NCBI RefSeq assembly: GCF_039555335.1
Contig: NC_092628.1
Span: 100,211,893-100,275,892 of the forward strand
Direction of reading: 5' to 3'
Length of the DNA stretch: 64,000 nt
Origin: Amphiura filiformis
Lineage: Eukaryota > Echinodermata > Ophiuroidea > Amphilepidida > Amphiuridae
Below, piece after piece: positions 10,668-21,319 of the stretch (within the stretch, counting starts at the first letter, position 1; every line of letters starts with the position of its first letter). The translations under genes and the position numbers were made by a program. The notes below the pieces were generated by a model. The model was not told the DNA's origin, made no database searches, and saw only the letters and a program-made list of their open reading frames with translations.

Positions 10668-12581
10668 ATAGATGTTATGCTGCTGGTGGCATGGCGAATA
10701 TTAGATTGTATATATAGTGTACATTCATTTTTGCAAAGTGTACATCATATTCATATTATATTAAAAACTTTTATAATCAAGCACGAAGTACAATGTGCCT
10801 TGTAAGATATAACTTGATCAACATTTTAGAATAATAATCTTTTTTTTTCTGACATCGTAATATTCTGTTTTATCATCATTTGCTATTTACAACTTTCTTA
10901 TTTCAAATGAAACATTTGGTCTTTTACCATTATTGAATTAGAATTAATCTGTACTCTGGTGGGCTGGTTACAAGTCAAATCTTTGATTACCCCTGTACAT
11001 AATCAGATTTAAGATCAACAACAGAAACTGAGAATATTTTCGAAACAGAATACTTTTATTTCATGTTTATTATCAGCACATTTAGATATTCTATGTACAA
11101 ATTGTCAAATTCTATCACGCCATATCCACCATAATTTTAAATATGGTATCACTATAAAGTGAGTAAAATTATTATCAGAATAGTTATGTACTATACATTG
11201 ATTCGCGTTCCGTAGTATTATTACAAGACACCGCCAAATATGTCATGATTATTAATTGTTCAAAATGTATGTTCATCATAGTTTCATTATTGCAATGTAT
11301 AGATGTTATTAAACAGTGACCTTGTGTGGTAAAAAGAAATATTGAAGTATTGAAGTAAAATGCTTTAATTTTACCTACATGAAGTCATGCACAACCATTA
11401 ATGCTCTGTATCCTATCCATAGGCTTCAACATAAAAAATTTTTCTGAAAATATCAAGGGCTATCTTAAGAACCACTGAACCAATACTAGGCTTGTTTGTA
11501 CTCATTTAAATGCATTTTTCATCCTGATTCCATGATCATGAAAATTTACAATTCTGAAATGCTTGAATTTTGATTTTTTTTTTTAATTGTCGTCTGGTCT
11601 ATTTTGATAAGTTGACACAAGCATGTAGAGAGTTAAAATTAGTACATTATTTCAGTTCAGGGTATTTCAATACCATGTTACGCTAAAAATATACTAATTA
11701 AAGCGGTGTGTGATTACAATATTCTGTGAAACAAATGGGTAAGTAATTAAACAAACCAGTGAATTGTCACGTAATAGTGTGTCACTTACGACGATGTCAA
11801 TTTCAAATTCAGGAAAGCAATATGTCTACTCTTGTATTTTTGAAACGTTTTAGATTTAATCAAGCGCAGCTATTTGGGATCAAAATGTGCCACCAAACGT
11901 GATAAAAACGTTTTATACTTCATCTGTTTTGTATAAGAGCTGTAAAAGGCAAGTCCCTATTTGAGTTAATGCTCGCGAGTGAGTGGGCTGATAAATATCG
12001 ATTGCACGCCAATAAATGAGAATAGATTCCGATTGGAAAACATTTAATTCTAATATTAAATTAATCTAAATCTGTGACAGGTCGGAAATCAAATGCAATG
12101 CGTGATCAACTTGCCTTTTGCCTGATATTGAATTTGTATTTCAAAAGTGGCCTAGCATTTCGACTTGTTCGAGGATTTTCCCAAGAATACAAGCTTAACG
12201 ACTGGGTGCACAGTTATGCAAGTTTTAAAAAATTGTGTTTTTAGATGGAATGTTACTTAAACCCATAATTATACGGGTTCGGTCAAAAATTATGAAATTT
12301 TCTGGACACTTAAAGCCAAAATGATGATATAAAATTTGGGGTTAACATGGAACATTGTGTACATCACAAATCATGTAAACATCACATCCATTTGGAAATT
12401 TTACCCCACGAGGGTCTCACATTCATTTCGCAATCCCCTTACAACTTGACAACCGCAGAAGAAACGTACAACTTGACATCGGGCGAAGTGAGGTACGTGT
12501 TAAAACTTGCCATAATGCGAAATTGCAACCTTGGTTGGACATTATAAGGACCTAATTATATTTTTATTTAAAGAATCTGGT
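10668..12581. other. Non-genic AT-rich stretch
   Basis: No exon, tRNA or coding relic could be supported. One dispersed repeat (11440-11540) lies inside and is listed separately. Confidence 0.5.
11440..11540 (+). repeat. Dispersed repeat C, copy 1
   Basis: Contains GGCTATCTTAAGAACCACTG and AACCAATAC, then CATTTTTCATCCTGATTCC. The reverse complement of the same block is found at 46836-46925. Confidence 0.75.
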
Positions 12582-12962
12582 GAAGGTTTACCTGAATAGC
12601 TCTTGGGCTGCAGAGGCTATTCACATTTTAATCATGTTAACTTAAATTGTTCAATAATCAAGGCGTAACCATGGTAACGAGAAATTATATAGCTTTAAAG
12701 TAATCCTTGCATGGTGATTTCATGCTAGCAATTCTCAACCTATGGTATAGAAAAGGCTGTTAAAACTTTGTTTGGATTTGACATTGACATTGAAGAACAT
12801 AATAGGAAATATTAGTATTCGACTGTAGTCGACCCTGAATGCTAGTATAATACTTGGCCTTGTAGATTCATCTTTTTTATTACCACGCAGGAAGGATCTA
12901 CGTATTTGGCAGGACAAGGTTTGATTCAATTATTCACCATATCTGTAAAGAGAAATGCATTA
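12582..12962 (+). repeat. Dispersed repeat D, copy 1
   Basis: About 380 bp running from AAGGTTTACCTGAATAGC to TCTGTAAAGAGAAATGCATT. It is repeated in the same orientation at 14496-14859. Shared blocks include CTTGGGCTGCAGAGGCTATT, CAATAATCAAGGCGTAACCA and CACCCTGAATGCT-like text. No TIRs or coding capacity seen. Confidence 0.85.
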
Positions 12963-13103
12963 AAATGAAATCTTTTGGGAGGTATTGACGCAATTCGTTT
13001 TGTAAAAATCACATTTTTTCATAAAAAATTAAGAGTAAAAACGTATAATGATTTTACTTCTAAATTAACACATTTTTAGACGTTGGTATTGATAGCTACT
13101 TTT

Positions 13104-13470
13104 AGGGATCGGATAGCAACGTTTGCACACTAATTTTTGTGGGACATATTTACATTTATATTTAACAGTCCTCGATGTATACTTCGTAGATCTAATGACC
13201 TTTAATTAAAGTGTATGTAGCTTGGAGGAAAAGCCGTCCATCATTGAAAAACAATACGAAAGGTCAAAATTTTCAAATGATGGTCGGCTTTTCCTACCAG
13301 CAACAAACACTTCAAGTACATGTAATTAGATTTATAAAGTTTACTTCGAAGACTGTTAAATGTCAAAAATATAAATATCAGAAGGACATTCTTCGTATTT
13401 AGAATGCACTTTGGTGCGTCTGATGTGCTCTCAAGTCCCACAAAAAAATACTGTGCTATCCGATTCCTTA
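13104..13470. mobile_element. Foldback element with an inner hairpin
   Basis: The left arm GGGATCGGATAGCAACG followed by ATTTTTGTGGGAC is mirrored on the right by GTCCCACAAAAAAATACTG and TGCTATCCGATTCC. In the middle (about 13227-13300) GGAAAAGCCGTCCATCATT pairs with AATGATGGTCGGCTTTTCC. The whole is about 365 bp and makes both overlapping short frames here artefacts. Confidence 0.8.
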
Positions 13471-14224
13471 ACTATGTTAGAAGGAAAATTCTTTTTTTTT
13501 TTGTTTCATCCAATTCGTGTGATATTTTCAGCGTCTCATCAAAATTGTGATATTTTCCGATGATTCTGAAGAGTTAGATCAAAGAGTTTTTGATTATGTG
13601 TGGGCAAGGAGGTTTTCCGAACCTATTATTATTTCAGGTTCATTTGAATATAATGTTTTCTATGCTTCTTTTGTTTGTTTGTTTATTTGTTTATTTATGT
13701 ATTTGTTTTTTGTAGCATGCAAATAGTTTTTATGGACATTACAAATGCTTATCTATGATATTACTGAACTTAAATATGTATGAGACATCGCATGGTTTTT
13801 TAAGTAAAAATGCGATGTACGTATACATGCATGGAAGAAAATAAACTCTATAATAAATTCCTATTCTAATAAAATGTGTCGTATTGCCATTATTCATGTC
13901 ACTGGTGACGTCTCAGTTGGTATATTGGTGATGATATCCAAAGAACAACCTGCGTCTTAATTCTGCATCAATTTATTCTACGTCTTAATTCAGCGAGCTC
14001 TTTTTTGTCTAAAGATTCATTTTGTTCTTGTTGTGAATAGAATATCATTGTCTTTTGCAGTATTAATACGGTATCTGTTGAATCGGTTATTATTTTAACA
14101 ATCTGGTGAAGTACTGTAGAGATTCATCAGGTTTGTTATTGTTCAAAAAATTACAGATTGTTTTTACAAAACCAAAATATTTGTGGTGAAATGATGGTAA
14201 AAAAAACTCACCAACTGACGTTTC
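13471..14224. other. Non-genic stretch
   Basis: No supported gene. Ends at the 3' side of the Penelope-like relic. Confidence 0.5.
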
Positions 14225-14495
14225 ATCCGTCTTGTTCATTCGGATTTCTTCAGAGTTGTGAAGCTCTGCTACTGTACGACCTAGTGTTGCCAGTCCTTGA
14301 GTCGCTTTGTAGCAGAGGGTTGTAGAGATTGCTCAGGTTGTAGGTTCCCTCGTCCCGGTTCATGGTGTTATTTATTCCTCTCCTCCTGATCCATATGGAT
14401 TCCTTTATCTATCGCTTGATACGTACCTCCTCCTTATCAATAACTCTCGCCTCCTCCCAGTTAATTAAATGATTGCTTCTTGCTGCATGGTCTAT
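14225..14495 (-). pseudogene. Penelope-like retroelement relic (C-terminal end)
   Basis: Minus-strand translation gives blocks found at the C-terminus of Penelope-like GIY-YIG endonucleases: SNHLINWEEARVI, IKESIWIRRR and then TMNRDEGTYNLSNLYNPLL. An in-frame TAG (near 14408) interrupts what is usually a Trp in this region. The downstream sequence, CCGAATGAACAAGACGGATG followed by AAACGTCAG, resembles the usual 3' flank of such elements. The upstream part is missing and stops where dispersed repeat D begins. It is a dead fragment, recognised by memory of the family motif. Confidence 0.75.
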
Positions 14496-14859
14496 TGAAG
14501 GTTTTCCTGAATAGCTCTTGGGCTGCAGAGGCTATTCAAAGTTTCTACATTTTAATCACGTTAACTTAAACTGCTCAATAATCAAGGCGTAACCATGGTA
14601 TTGAATGATTTCATTCTAGCGAATCTCAATCTAATATATGGTATAAAAAGTCTGTAATTTGTTTGGATTGGACATTGAAGAGCACATTAGAAACAATTAC
14701 TCCACTGTAGTTCACCCTGAATGCTCAAATAATACTTGGCCGATATATCTGTCTTTGTAGATTCATCTTTTTAATTAACATGCACGAAGGAACGATGTAT
14801 TTGGCAGGAAAAGGTTTGATTCAATAATATTCTCCGTATCTGTAAAGAGAAATGCATTA
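14496..14859 (+). repeat. Dispersed repeat D, copy 2
   Basis: Direct copy of 12582-12962 with moderate divergence and small indels. It directly abuts the truncated Penelope-like relic, so it probably inserted into it or marks a rearrangement breakpoint. Confidence 0.85.
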
Positions 14860-15958
14860 GTCAGTCTAAAGGGGTCATATCGTGATCCATAGCCTCATCC
14901 CATTTTTTTCCAAATAAAGTTGATATCTTCATACCACTGAAAACCTCTGGCTACATAAAGTTTGCGTGCAAAAAATCCTTGCAGATTCATTAACTTGGCA
15001 AAAATATCGTCCAATTTGAAAGCGAGTCGGAGCGGTGGTTGAGCTAGCGAGGTTTGTTTTTAAATATTGAACAAAATGAAACCCACACTGACAGGGAAAG
15101 GTATGGGTTCATACGTGAGAACACAAGCTTTATTGGTTTTGTTGTCCCCCTGCATGATTTTCACTGGGAGGGGGAAATAACGAAAACTTAATAGAACAAA
15201 ATTACAGCAAAATGGCCTATGGGTAATATAAATACATAATTAATGTACATAATTATGCATATCTCTCAAAGTCAAAATCGGAATCAACTGAAATTTTAGG
15301 AATTTGCTTTTTTCGTGAACACATATCTACTCAAACATACCATACAATTTACAAAGAGACACAAAATGCCGCTTTTATTTAGCATCCATTATCCGACGTC
15401 TTATTTTTCTTTCATCTTGTGTCCCGTTTGCACCTGAAAGATATGCCTCCACAAGAAATAGTAAAACAACGATGCAACCTAACCTAGCAGGTTACAATAT
15501 TTTCCAATAATGCTTCCGATTAAAAGGAAAACAAATAGTAAGTCTGACATTTAATAAAGTTTAGCGTAGCAATGCAATAAATGACCAACGCAAAGACAAC
15601 AATGCAACCTTGAATTGACTGAAATTGAATCTCGTTAACCGCGTTGTCCTGCTTATCGACATTTGCAAATCTTTGCAATCTGTCGTCCTTCCAAATCTTC
15701 AGGAAAAACACTATTTTAATGGATCAATATTATATCTGATGATATTTTATTGCTATATTTGACTTACATTACACATTCCGCATCATACAGAGTGTCCCTA
15801 TAATGTTAAATACGATATTAACGATAAACATCATCATTATATTTACAATAACATGCTAAATTTATTCTAAAATGAAGAGTTGGTTTCCAAAAGACGCTAA
15901 ATCCATTAGCTGCTTTGAGTCACATTATTCTGGTATATTTTAACATTTTAACAAATGT
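14860..15958. other. Non-genic stretch
   Basis: No exon or recognisable repeat could be supported on either strand. Confidence 0.5.
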
Positions 15959-16465
15959 GACCGTACACCAGGAATGAGCCGTAAAGTCCACGCCGATCAA
16001 TTTTGTTTTATTTCGTGTTTAGAAAATATATATCATAAGCTTTAAAATGGTATATCATTTGACTTCACACGATATTCAGAAGCGAGATTATGGTTTGTTG
16101 AACTTTGCTCCTTCAACAAAATGGTATACCTTTTTCGGTTCTACATGTGTCTCTTTTCTCACATTGCTGGTAATAAATATCAAACAGTCATAATTGGCGG
16201 TCATTTCAAATAATCCTCAAGTCAACGAGTGAACAAGATTTTGCCAAAGCAAACAAAGAGTAGACATATGTAGAAGCTTGTTATCCTATTCAACAATAGG
16301 ATTATTGATCGGTTTAAAAGGTGTTTGACTAGAGATTTCAAAATGAGATACACGTAGCACTAACTTGAGGTGCGTATGAATACGACCTTCATGCACATTT
16401 TACACTGTAACTGTAACTCAGAATACAATTTAGGACATTTACGGCTCATTCGTGGTGTACGGTCA
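15959..16465. mobile_element. MITE-like element with TGACCGTACACCA ends
   Basis: The left end TGACCGTACACCAGGAATGA plus GCCGTAAAGTCC is mirrored on the right by GGACATTTACGGCTCATTCG plus TGGTGTACGGTCA. TIRs of about 32 bp with a few mismatches; element about 507 bp; non-coding interior. Confidence 0.85.
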
Positions 16466-17479
16466 GTAATGACATTTAACAATTGGAATGGATATGTTTA
16501 TAACTCTGGTTTATTTTCTATCTGTTTTCAACATTACTTTTGTCCCCTAAAGGGAAACCCTAAATAAACAAGGTGGGAATTAATTTTAATAACATTATAT
16601 TGGAAACCAAAGTGTTTGACCTAATATCAAAAGGAGAGGAGAATGGCCTAATGGATAGCCGGCAGTACCTAGCACAGCCGTGTTGCAGCCAGCGTAGTCG
16701 TCCCCTAGTCCGAGGGCATTGGTGAAAGGACAATAATATTGATGATGTCTTTGTAGTTCCGGTTTTGCCAAAAAAACACCCCATCCCCACATACACACCA
16801 ACAATCAAAAACACCATCCCTCCCCGCGTCTTTGGCCATTTCACTTGTCTAAGTTTTCCTTCGATACCGAATTACACCAAATACATTGTTTCATTCTCAT
16901 GGCAATATTCTTGCAAAAATAATAAACACAACTTTAATTTGTATGGCAGTGCATCCTGACTATAAGTTCAAATGAAAAATGAGAAAATGAATAGACTATA
17001 GTCTTGAAACCTTTGTAGCGCACAATAGTACAACTCAAATATAGTTTGGTATAGCAAACAATAACCATTCATCTTAGTATCAAAGATAACATGACCCGTT
17101 TTATTGCATCTTTTAATTAATTTGCAGCATATATTAGCTCAGAGCAAGACCAGTATTAAATTGTAGTGGACGGGAAAATGCAACATGCAATAATTATTGG
17201 AAGTTCTTTGGTTCAATAATGTCAATCATGCCATGTGTTCTGTTTGGTTAATTCTAAGGTTTGTGATCCCAATGTATCTTCAATACAAATTTTAGAGAAT
17301 ACCTTTACCTTTCCACATGTACTACATTGAAAAACTGCGACCAGTGTCACTCACCTGTTTCTGCTCTCAAGTTGCAGGAGGTTATGTTGCGGGGTGGGTC
17401 CGAGATGATATTGAGCATAAAATTGATAAAAGCTAATTTGTCAATGTTAAAGGTGTCTCAACATCCCATTACCTTCTTC
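16466..17479. other. Non-genic stretch
   Basis: No supported gene. 16640-16720 has a weak tRNA-like phrase (ATGGCCTAATGGATAGCCG) that may be a decayed SINE head. Confidence 0.4.
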
Positions 17480-17610
17480 ACCATCTGCATTAAAGCGCAG
17501 AAGGAAGTAACAATGTTGGAACGGTGCACTGTGGTCCTAACGGATGTTTCCAAAGCATTTCACTTGGTCGATCATACAATCCTTGTTGATAAGATGGGGA
17601 GTCCCTTATT
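17480..17610 (+). pseudogene. LINE reverse transcriptase fragment
   Basis: The plus frame encodes VVLTDVSKAFHLVDHTILVD, matching the reverse transcriptase motif-A context of CR1/L2-type LINEs (D-x-SKAFD-x-VDH-x-IL), with His in place of the second Asp. Only about 40 residues remain before a MITE interrupts the sequence. Nothing recognisable continues beyond the MITE. Confidence 0.6.
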
Positions 17611-18022
17611 TGTGACGTGTCATGTCAAAAGGAGACACTTTTGGGCAGGATCGTAAATGGAGATATAGCAAAAAATCTGCCCGGGGGTATTTTTTTTCAC
17701 AATAAGGGTTTGTTGCAAATTTGTTATGTTATTAATGTTAAAAAATATTGTCTGATAGTTTCAGACCGGAATATAACTGGCATCTTGTATTTTTTGAGAC
17801 ATTTTTCAGGGTAATTCCTACTCTCAACATTATCAATAATATTTTTAAAGGCCGATATCTCAATTTCCAATTTTATAATACCATAACTTACGAACTCAAT
17901 ATCTTCGCTTAGGAATGTCCGATTTCATTGGGGAAAACGGCGTTGTGGAGCAAAATATCTCAAAAAACCCTCAAAATTGATAACCTGCCCAAAAGTGTCT
18001 CCTTTTGACATGGCACGTCACA
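17611..18022. mobile_element. MITE with TGTGACGTGTCATGTCAAAA ends
   Basis: The left end TGTGACGTGTCATGTCAAAA continuing GGAGACACTTTTGGGCAGG is almost perfectly mirrored at 17982-18022. TIR about 41 bp with one or two mismatches; length about 412 bp. It interrupts the LINE fragment. Confidence 0.9.
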
Positions 18023-18097
18023 TTTTGTGTAAATATATTTTACATGCATATTATGCCATTTCGTGACATATAGCACTATATTTGGGTAATTTAGAGT

Positions 18098-18296
18098 AGG
18101 TACAGTACAAATTCCAGCTTCAGCATTCGAAAACCTCTTAAAATGGTATATATAGCCCATGATGGATTCGTTTCCTTATGCAAACATAATTATCTGTGTT
18201 TGTCTTTGGTTTCCCTAGATTTCTTCCCAATTTTCCATTAATCTGATACAATCAAATCTGGTACAATCAAATCGAGTGCTAAATACTCTAATCGTA
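18098..18296 (+). repeat. Dispersed repeat E, copy 1
   Basis: About 199 bp sharing long identical blocks with 35649-35821, for example TATATAGCCCATGATGGATT and GTGTTTGTCTTTGGTTTCCC. The two copies are in direct orientation; this one has extra bases around 18190 and 18250. Confidence 0.85.
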
Positions 18297-18461
18297 TGTG
18301 TTAATATTTAAAACACAAAGTCAAAAAACCCTTTTTATTTAATAATCATTAAAATCAAAAACAGAATAAAAAATAAAAAATAATTTTTGGCCATTGTATT
18401 TATAATTATTTTACTTAAAATATGATTAGTTGAAAATTCAACTACAATCTACAACTTCGTC

Positions 18462-18545
18462 TATATAATAACAGCGTTCAGAATTCATTCGGCCATTACT
18501 GGGTCCCCTCTGCACCAAACTGGTGTTGTGACTGTCCAATTGGCC
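18462..18545. repeat. Fragment of MITE family B
   Basis: GTCTATATAA, then TTCGGCCATTACTGGGTCCCC and GCACCAAACTGG, resemble the left part of the element at 9811 (GTCGGCCATGACTGGGTCCC, GCACCAAAA). No matching right end found. Confidence 0.5.
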
Positions 18546-18872
18546 AAATAAATTCTGATAAATTAATCGATTATTTGCTTTAATCATGCGTCCGGCCTTT
18601 GCTCACAGTTGTTCCTGCAGTTCATCCACTAAAGTATTTGAATCTTGCGTCGTAGGTATTTGGCGAGTAGAATACGATACTTTATTTCGTTCCTTTTTTC
18701 TAAAATAGTTTTGATAAATAGAATAAATTGACCATTATTATATAACTTGTACAACAGTTCTATAACTTATGTATTTTACGTCTCTTCTGTACTTGTGTGA
18801 CGCGTATTACGCGATTGAAAGGTTTACCCCCCCCCCTCCTACTTTATCCCACTCCTGGAACACAAGGCATAG

Positions 18873-18931
18873 CCCTAACCCTAAATCGAGCACCCTAGTC
18901 TTAACCCTAACCAAACGCCCTAACCTAACCC
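18873..18931. repeat. Degenerate interstitial telomere-like patch
   Basis: Several CCCTAA units, some with errors (CCCTAACCCTAAATC, CTTAACCCTAACC, CCCTAACCTAACCC), lie in about 60 bp. It is the C-rich strand of a TTAGGG-type telomere repeat, too short to be functional. Confidence 0.6.
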
Positions 18932-19154
18932 AATATTTTGCACTTTGCCCCATAAAAATGCAGATTTTGGTACCAGGTAAAATCGCATATTTTTTCATAA
19001 TCCAAGTAGAATTTTAGGTCTGAATATATGATGTTTATGCCCTATGAACAAATACATGACCGTTTGGTGTTCAATGGGCCATTGTGAAACACATTTTTGT
19101 TCTAGAATTTGAATGAAGTGTATGAATTTGCACAAATTATACCTTTTGCAGCAG

Positions 19155-19285
19155 ATCACAACGGCTACTGTAATGATGGTCACAATGCTCCAACTCCAAA
19201 TGCACCTGCAACTGCAATAACTAACACGGCTAAAGTAATCGTTGAGGCATTTGTCGAAGAATTATCTAAAAACGCAAAACAATAA
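19155..19285 (+). CDS. Terminal coding exon, unknown protein
   Basis: A good acceptor (ACCTTTTGCAGCAG) leads into an open phase-1 frame of about 43 residues ending in TAA at 19283-19285. It starts DHNGYCNDGHNAPTPNAP, has a short Ala/Thr/Pro linker, and finishes with an amphipathic, helix-like AKVIVEAFVEELSKNAKQ. The AATAAA signal at 19281-19286 overlaps the stop codon, so the 3' UTR would be very short. The exon may start at 19152 or 19155 because AG is repeated; both keep the frame. No upstream exon was found and the family is not recognised. Confidence 0.5.
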
Positions 19286-19286
19286 A
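19281..19286 (+). promoter_or_regulatory. AATAAA polyadenylation signal overlapping the stop
   Basis: The hexamer shares bases with the TAA stop of the preceding terminal exon. Confidence 0.4.
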
Positions 19287-19893
19287 AACATACAGATGCA
19301 GTATGTGCATAATTTTACTGGTCATGAATTTATAGCAATTTTGGATTGAGCTTAAGTCTTACCATACAATGATAGTGTTTATTGTGCTGTGTATTAATAT
19401 AATCATTAATATGATATGCCGTAAAACACATAAAAATAGTAAATAGTACAAGTGTGTTTGATAGATTGAAAGCAATAATGGTAAAAAAACAAATTATACA
19501 GTATTTGTACTCATGTGTAAATGATACCTGCGTCCCAACACAGATTGACCCCCACTCTGGTCAAATTATCGGGAATTGCTGCGACTAGTCGGGGGGCGGC
19601 CCCACTGAGGGGGGACCAATGTGTGCTCTAATACCTTAACATTAATATCTCGTGCGCATGGCGGCATTACGGTTGCCAATACGATACTTGATATAAAAGA
19701 GACGAAACGAGACATGGAAATTGTGAGACATATCTCCAGAAAAGTTTTACCCTGAAAATTTTTCAAAATAATTTATTCTTGATGACACTCTGAAACTTCG
19801 TAGCTTTCGGTGACATGATTTTGAATGGTAAATCTAGCAGATTTAGTAGATGACAAGACGGGACGGGGAGAGATGTGTTTAAATAATTACTTT
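19286..19893. other. Intergenic stretch between convergent genes
   Basis: It lies between a plus-strand terminal exon and a minus-strand terminal exon. A minus-strand AATAAA (TTTATT at 19772-19777) sits about 120 bp past the Calx-beta stop and could serve it. Confidence 0.45.
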
Positions 19894-20291
19894 TTAATTG
19901 CTGACAGGAGCATCAAGCAGTGCATGCAGATCAATAATGCTTGGATTCCAAAAGCTTCCAAACCCGGTCTCCATCCCGATCCCAAATAATCCTCCCTTAT
20001 TTTGTATAAGCTTACCATTGTCTTCGATAACAATTTCCAGTTGCGTTGGTCCATTGACTGCAGCATTGCCGTTTAGAACAGACAGTATGAGGTAGAAAGC
20101 CTTATCGCATTCAACCATGACGTCATCTAGTATACATTGTTGGTATACTAGTATACCAACATTTACATATTGAATGTCGTAGTCTCGTATATCATCTGAA
20201 TATTTCGATGTTGGAAAATTAACAGTTGCGTTAACTGCATTGTAGTCTATTCCAGCAAACGCGGTCCCGTCTGATGAAACTACCTGAACAT
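19894..20291 (-). CDS. Calx-beta domain protein, last coding exon
   Basis: The exon begins after an acceptor (AATTTCCTTTCAG) at 20291 and ends with a TAA stop at 19894-19896, giving 131 codons plus a split first codon. It encodes most of a Calx-beta fold: SSDGTAFAGIDYNAVNATV, then DDVMVECDKAFYLIL, then a closing IEDNG. These match the family's GTA-x-x-G-x-DY and D-x-x-xE-x-x-E-x-F patterns. A Gly-rich tail follows and ends LLDAPVSN. Calx-beta domains are Ca2+-binding or adhesive beta-sandwiches of extracellular or membrane proteins. The strand before DDVMVECD is unusually long (IQYVNVGILVYQQCI) and is encoded across a perfect palindrome, so it may be an insertion. It joins in phase 1 to the exon at 20981. 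Confidence 0.75.
20138..20161. repeat. Perfect 24-bp palindrome inside the Calx-beta exon
   Basis: Twelve bases (TGTTGGTATACT) followed by their exact reverse complement. It lies in frame and codes for the atypical extra residues in the domain. Confidence 0.9.
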
Positions 20292-20786
20292 CTGAAAGGA
20301 AATTATAGAGGTTGTGCATATGACGTATCATACCGTAAATATGGCGGACTTCTCAAATGCATTCAACAAAAGCATGATTGTAATCTATCGCGTCAGTTCC
20401 TCTCACACATATAGCAAATGCACTACGATCAAATAGGTTGATAACAACATTTGATTGAATAGACTACACTACGGTTAAGGACATCGGTTCAAATCCTTTT
20501 TTTTTTCACGCACAACCTCTATAGTCTTTAATTTGAAACGTGCTTTAGAATAATTATCTGGAATAAAAGTAGCCACTATTTTAGATAATGTGGTCAGCGA
20601 CCATTTTAGGCCTATCCTGAAATATTGGTCGGGGCAATGGACTTTAAACAAAAGAAATACAGTATTTATATTCAATGAAACCTAGAGTTATCTCAAAATA
20701 AGTTCTGGCGATACGTTTTAGGTTTTACTTGAATAGCCAGAGACAAAAATCATCAGAATCAAATCCAGAGCATAGCATCTACTTAC
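20292..20786 (-). other. Intron of the Calx-beta gene
   Basis: Bounded by a GTAAGT donor (20781-20786) and a TTTCAG acceptor (20292-20297), both phase 1. The interior shows no feature beyond a poly-T/A tract near 20500. Confidence 0.7.
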
Positions 20787-20981
20787 CGATAGGAGCATTA
20801 TTTAAACCAGTTTTCACAATTCCGATCACCACTTCTTCAGTCCCTTTAGTCACTGGTTCTGTGCAGGACGTGCATTCTAAATCTGTGCATCCATTTATCT
20901 TATCATTGATGTCTTTTTCTGCTGATCGCCTTCTTCTTCCACCTCCTATATTCCCTATGGTGTTACAAGACTTCCATGAAA
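20787..20981 (-). CDS. Calx-beta gene, penultimate exon with a furin-like site
   Basis: It has an acceptor (ATATTGGACAG) at 20982 and a consensus GTAAGT donor. Its 195 bases give TT plus 64 codons plus one base, exactly in phase with the next exon. The product starts SWKSCNTIGNIGGGRRRRSA, where RRRR followed by Ser is a likely proprotein-convertase cleavage site. A Cys-rich stretch (CTDLECTSC) follows, then VVIGIVKTGLNNAPI leading into the Calx-beta strands. Convertase site and paired cysteines imply a secreted or membrane protein. Earlier exons are not identified. A Cys-containing segment followed by a polybasic site recalls the end of some ZP-module proteins, but that is speculation. Confidence 0.65.
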
Positions 20982-21319
20982 CTGTCCAATATAATTATAA
21001 AGCAATAATAAACAACTGGGGAACATTTTTATGTTATATAGAATACACTCTAAACACACAGTCCATTGTCCTCTGTTTGTCTATCAGTTGTGATATTGCC
21101 ATCCTTTTATCTCTTTTTGCTTATTCTGGTTTTCTTGCTATTCAGTTTTGAAATCTGTTTTAGCAGATCTGAAGCAAGCCTTGCTAGTTTCATTTCATAT
21201 TGATGCGTATTTTTGCTCTGACCATCCTATGGTCACTTCCAATGTCTACACTCGTGATGACTCCACATACTTTTACATTTCCTCTCTGGCTACTAAGTAA
21301 GAACGGTGACCTAATGGGA

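Noticed and set aside
20729-21151. Plus-strand 140-codon frame
   Set aside because: It lies antisense to the spliced minus-strand exon 20981-20787, which has matching splice phases and a coherent product.
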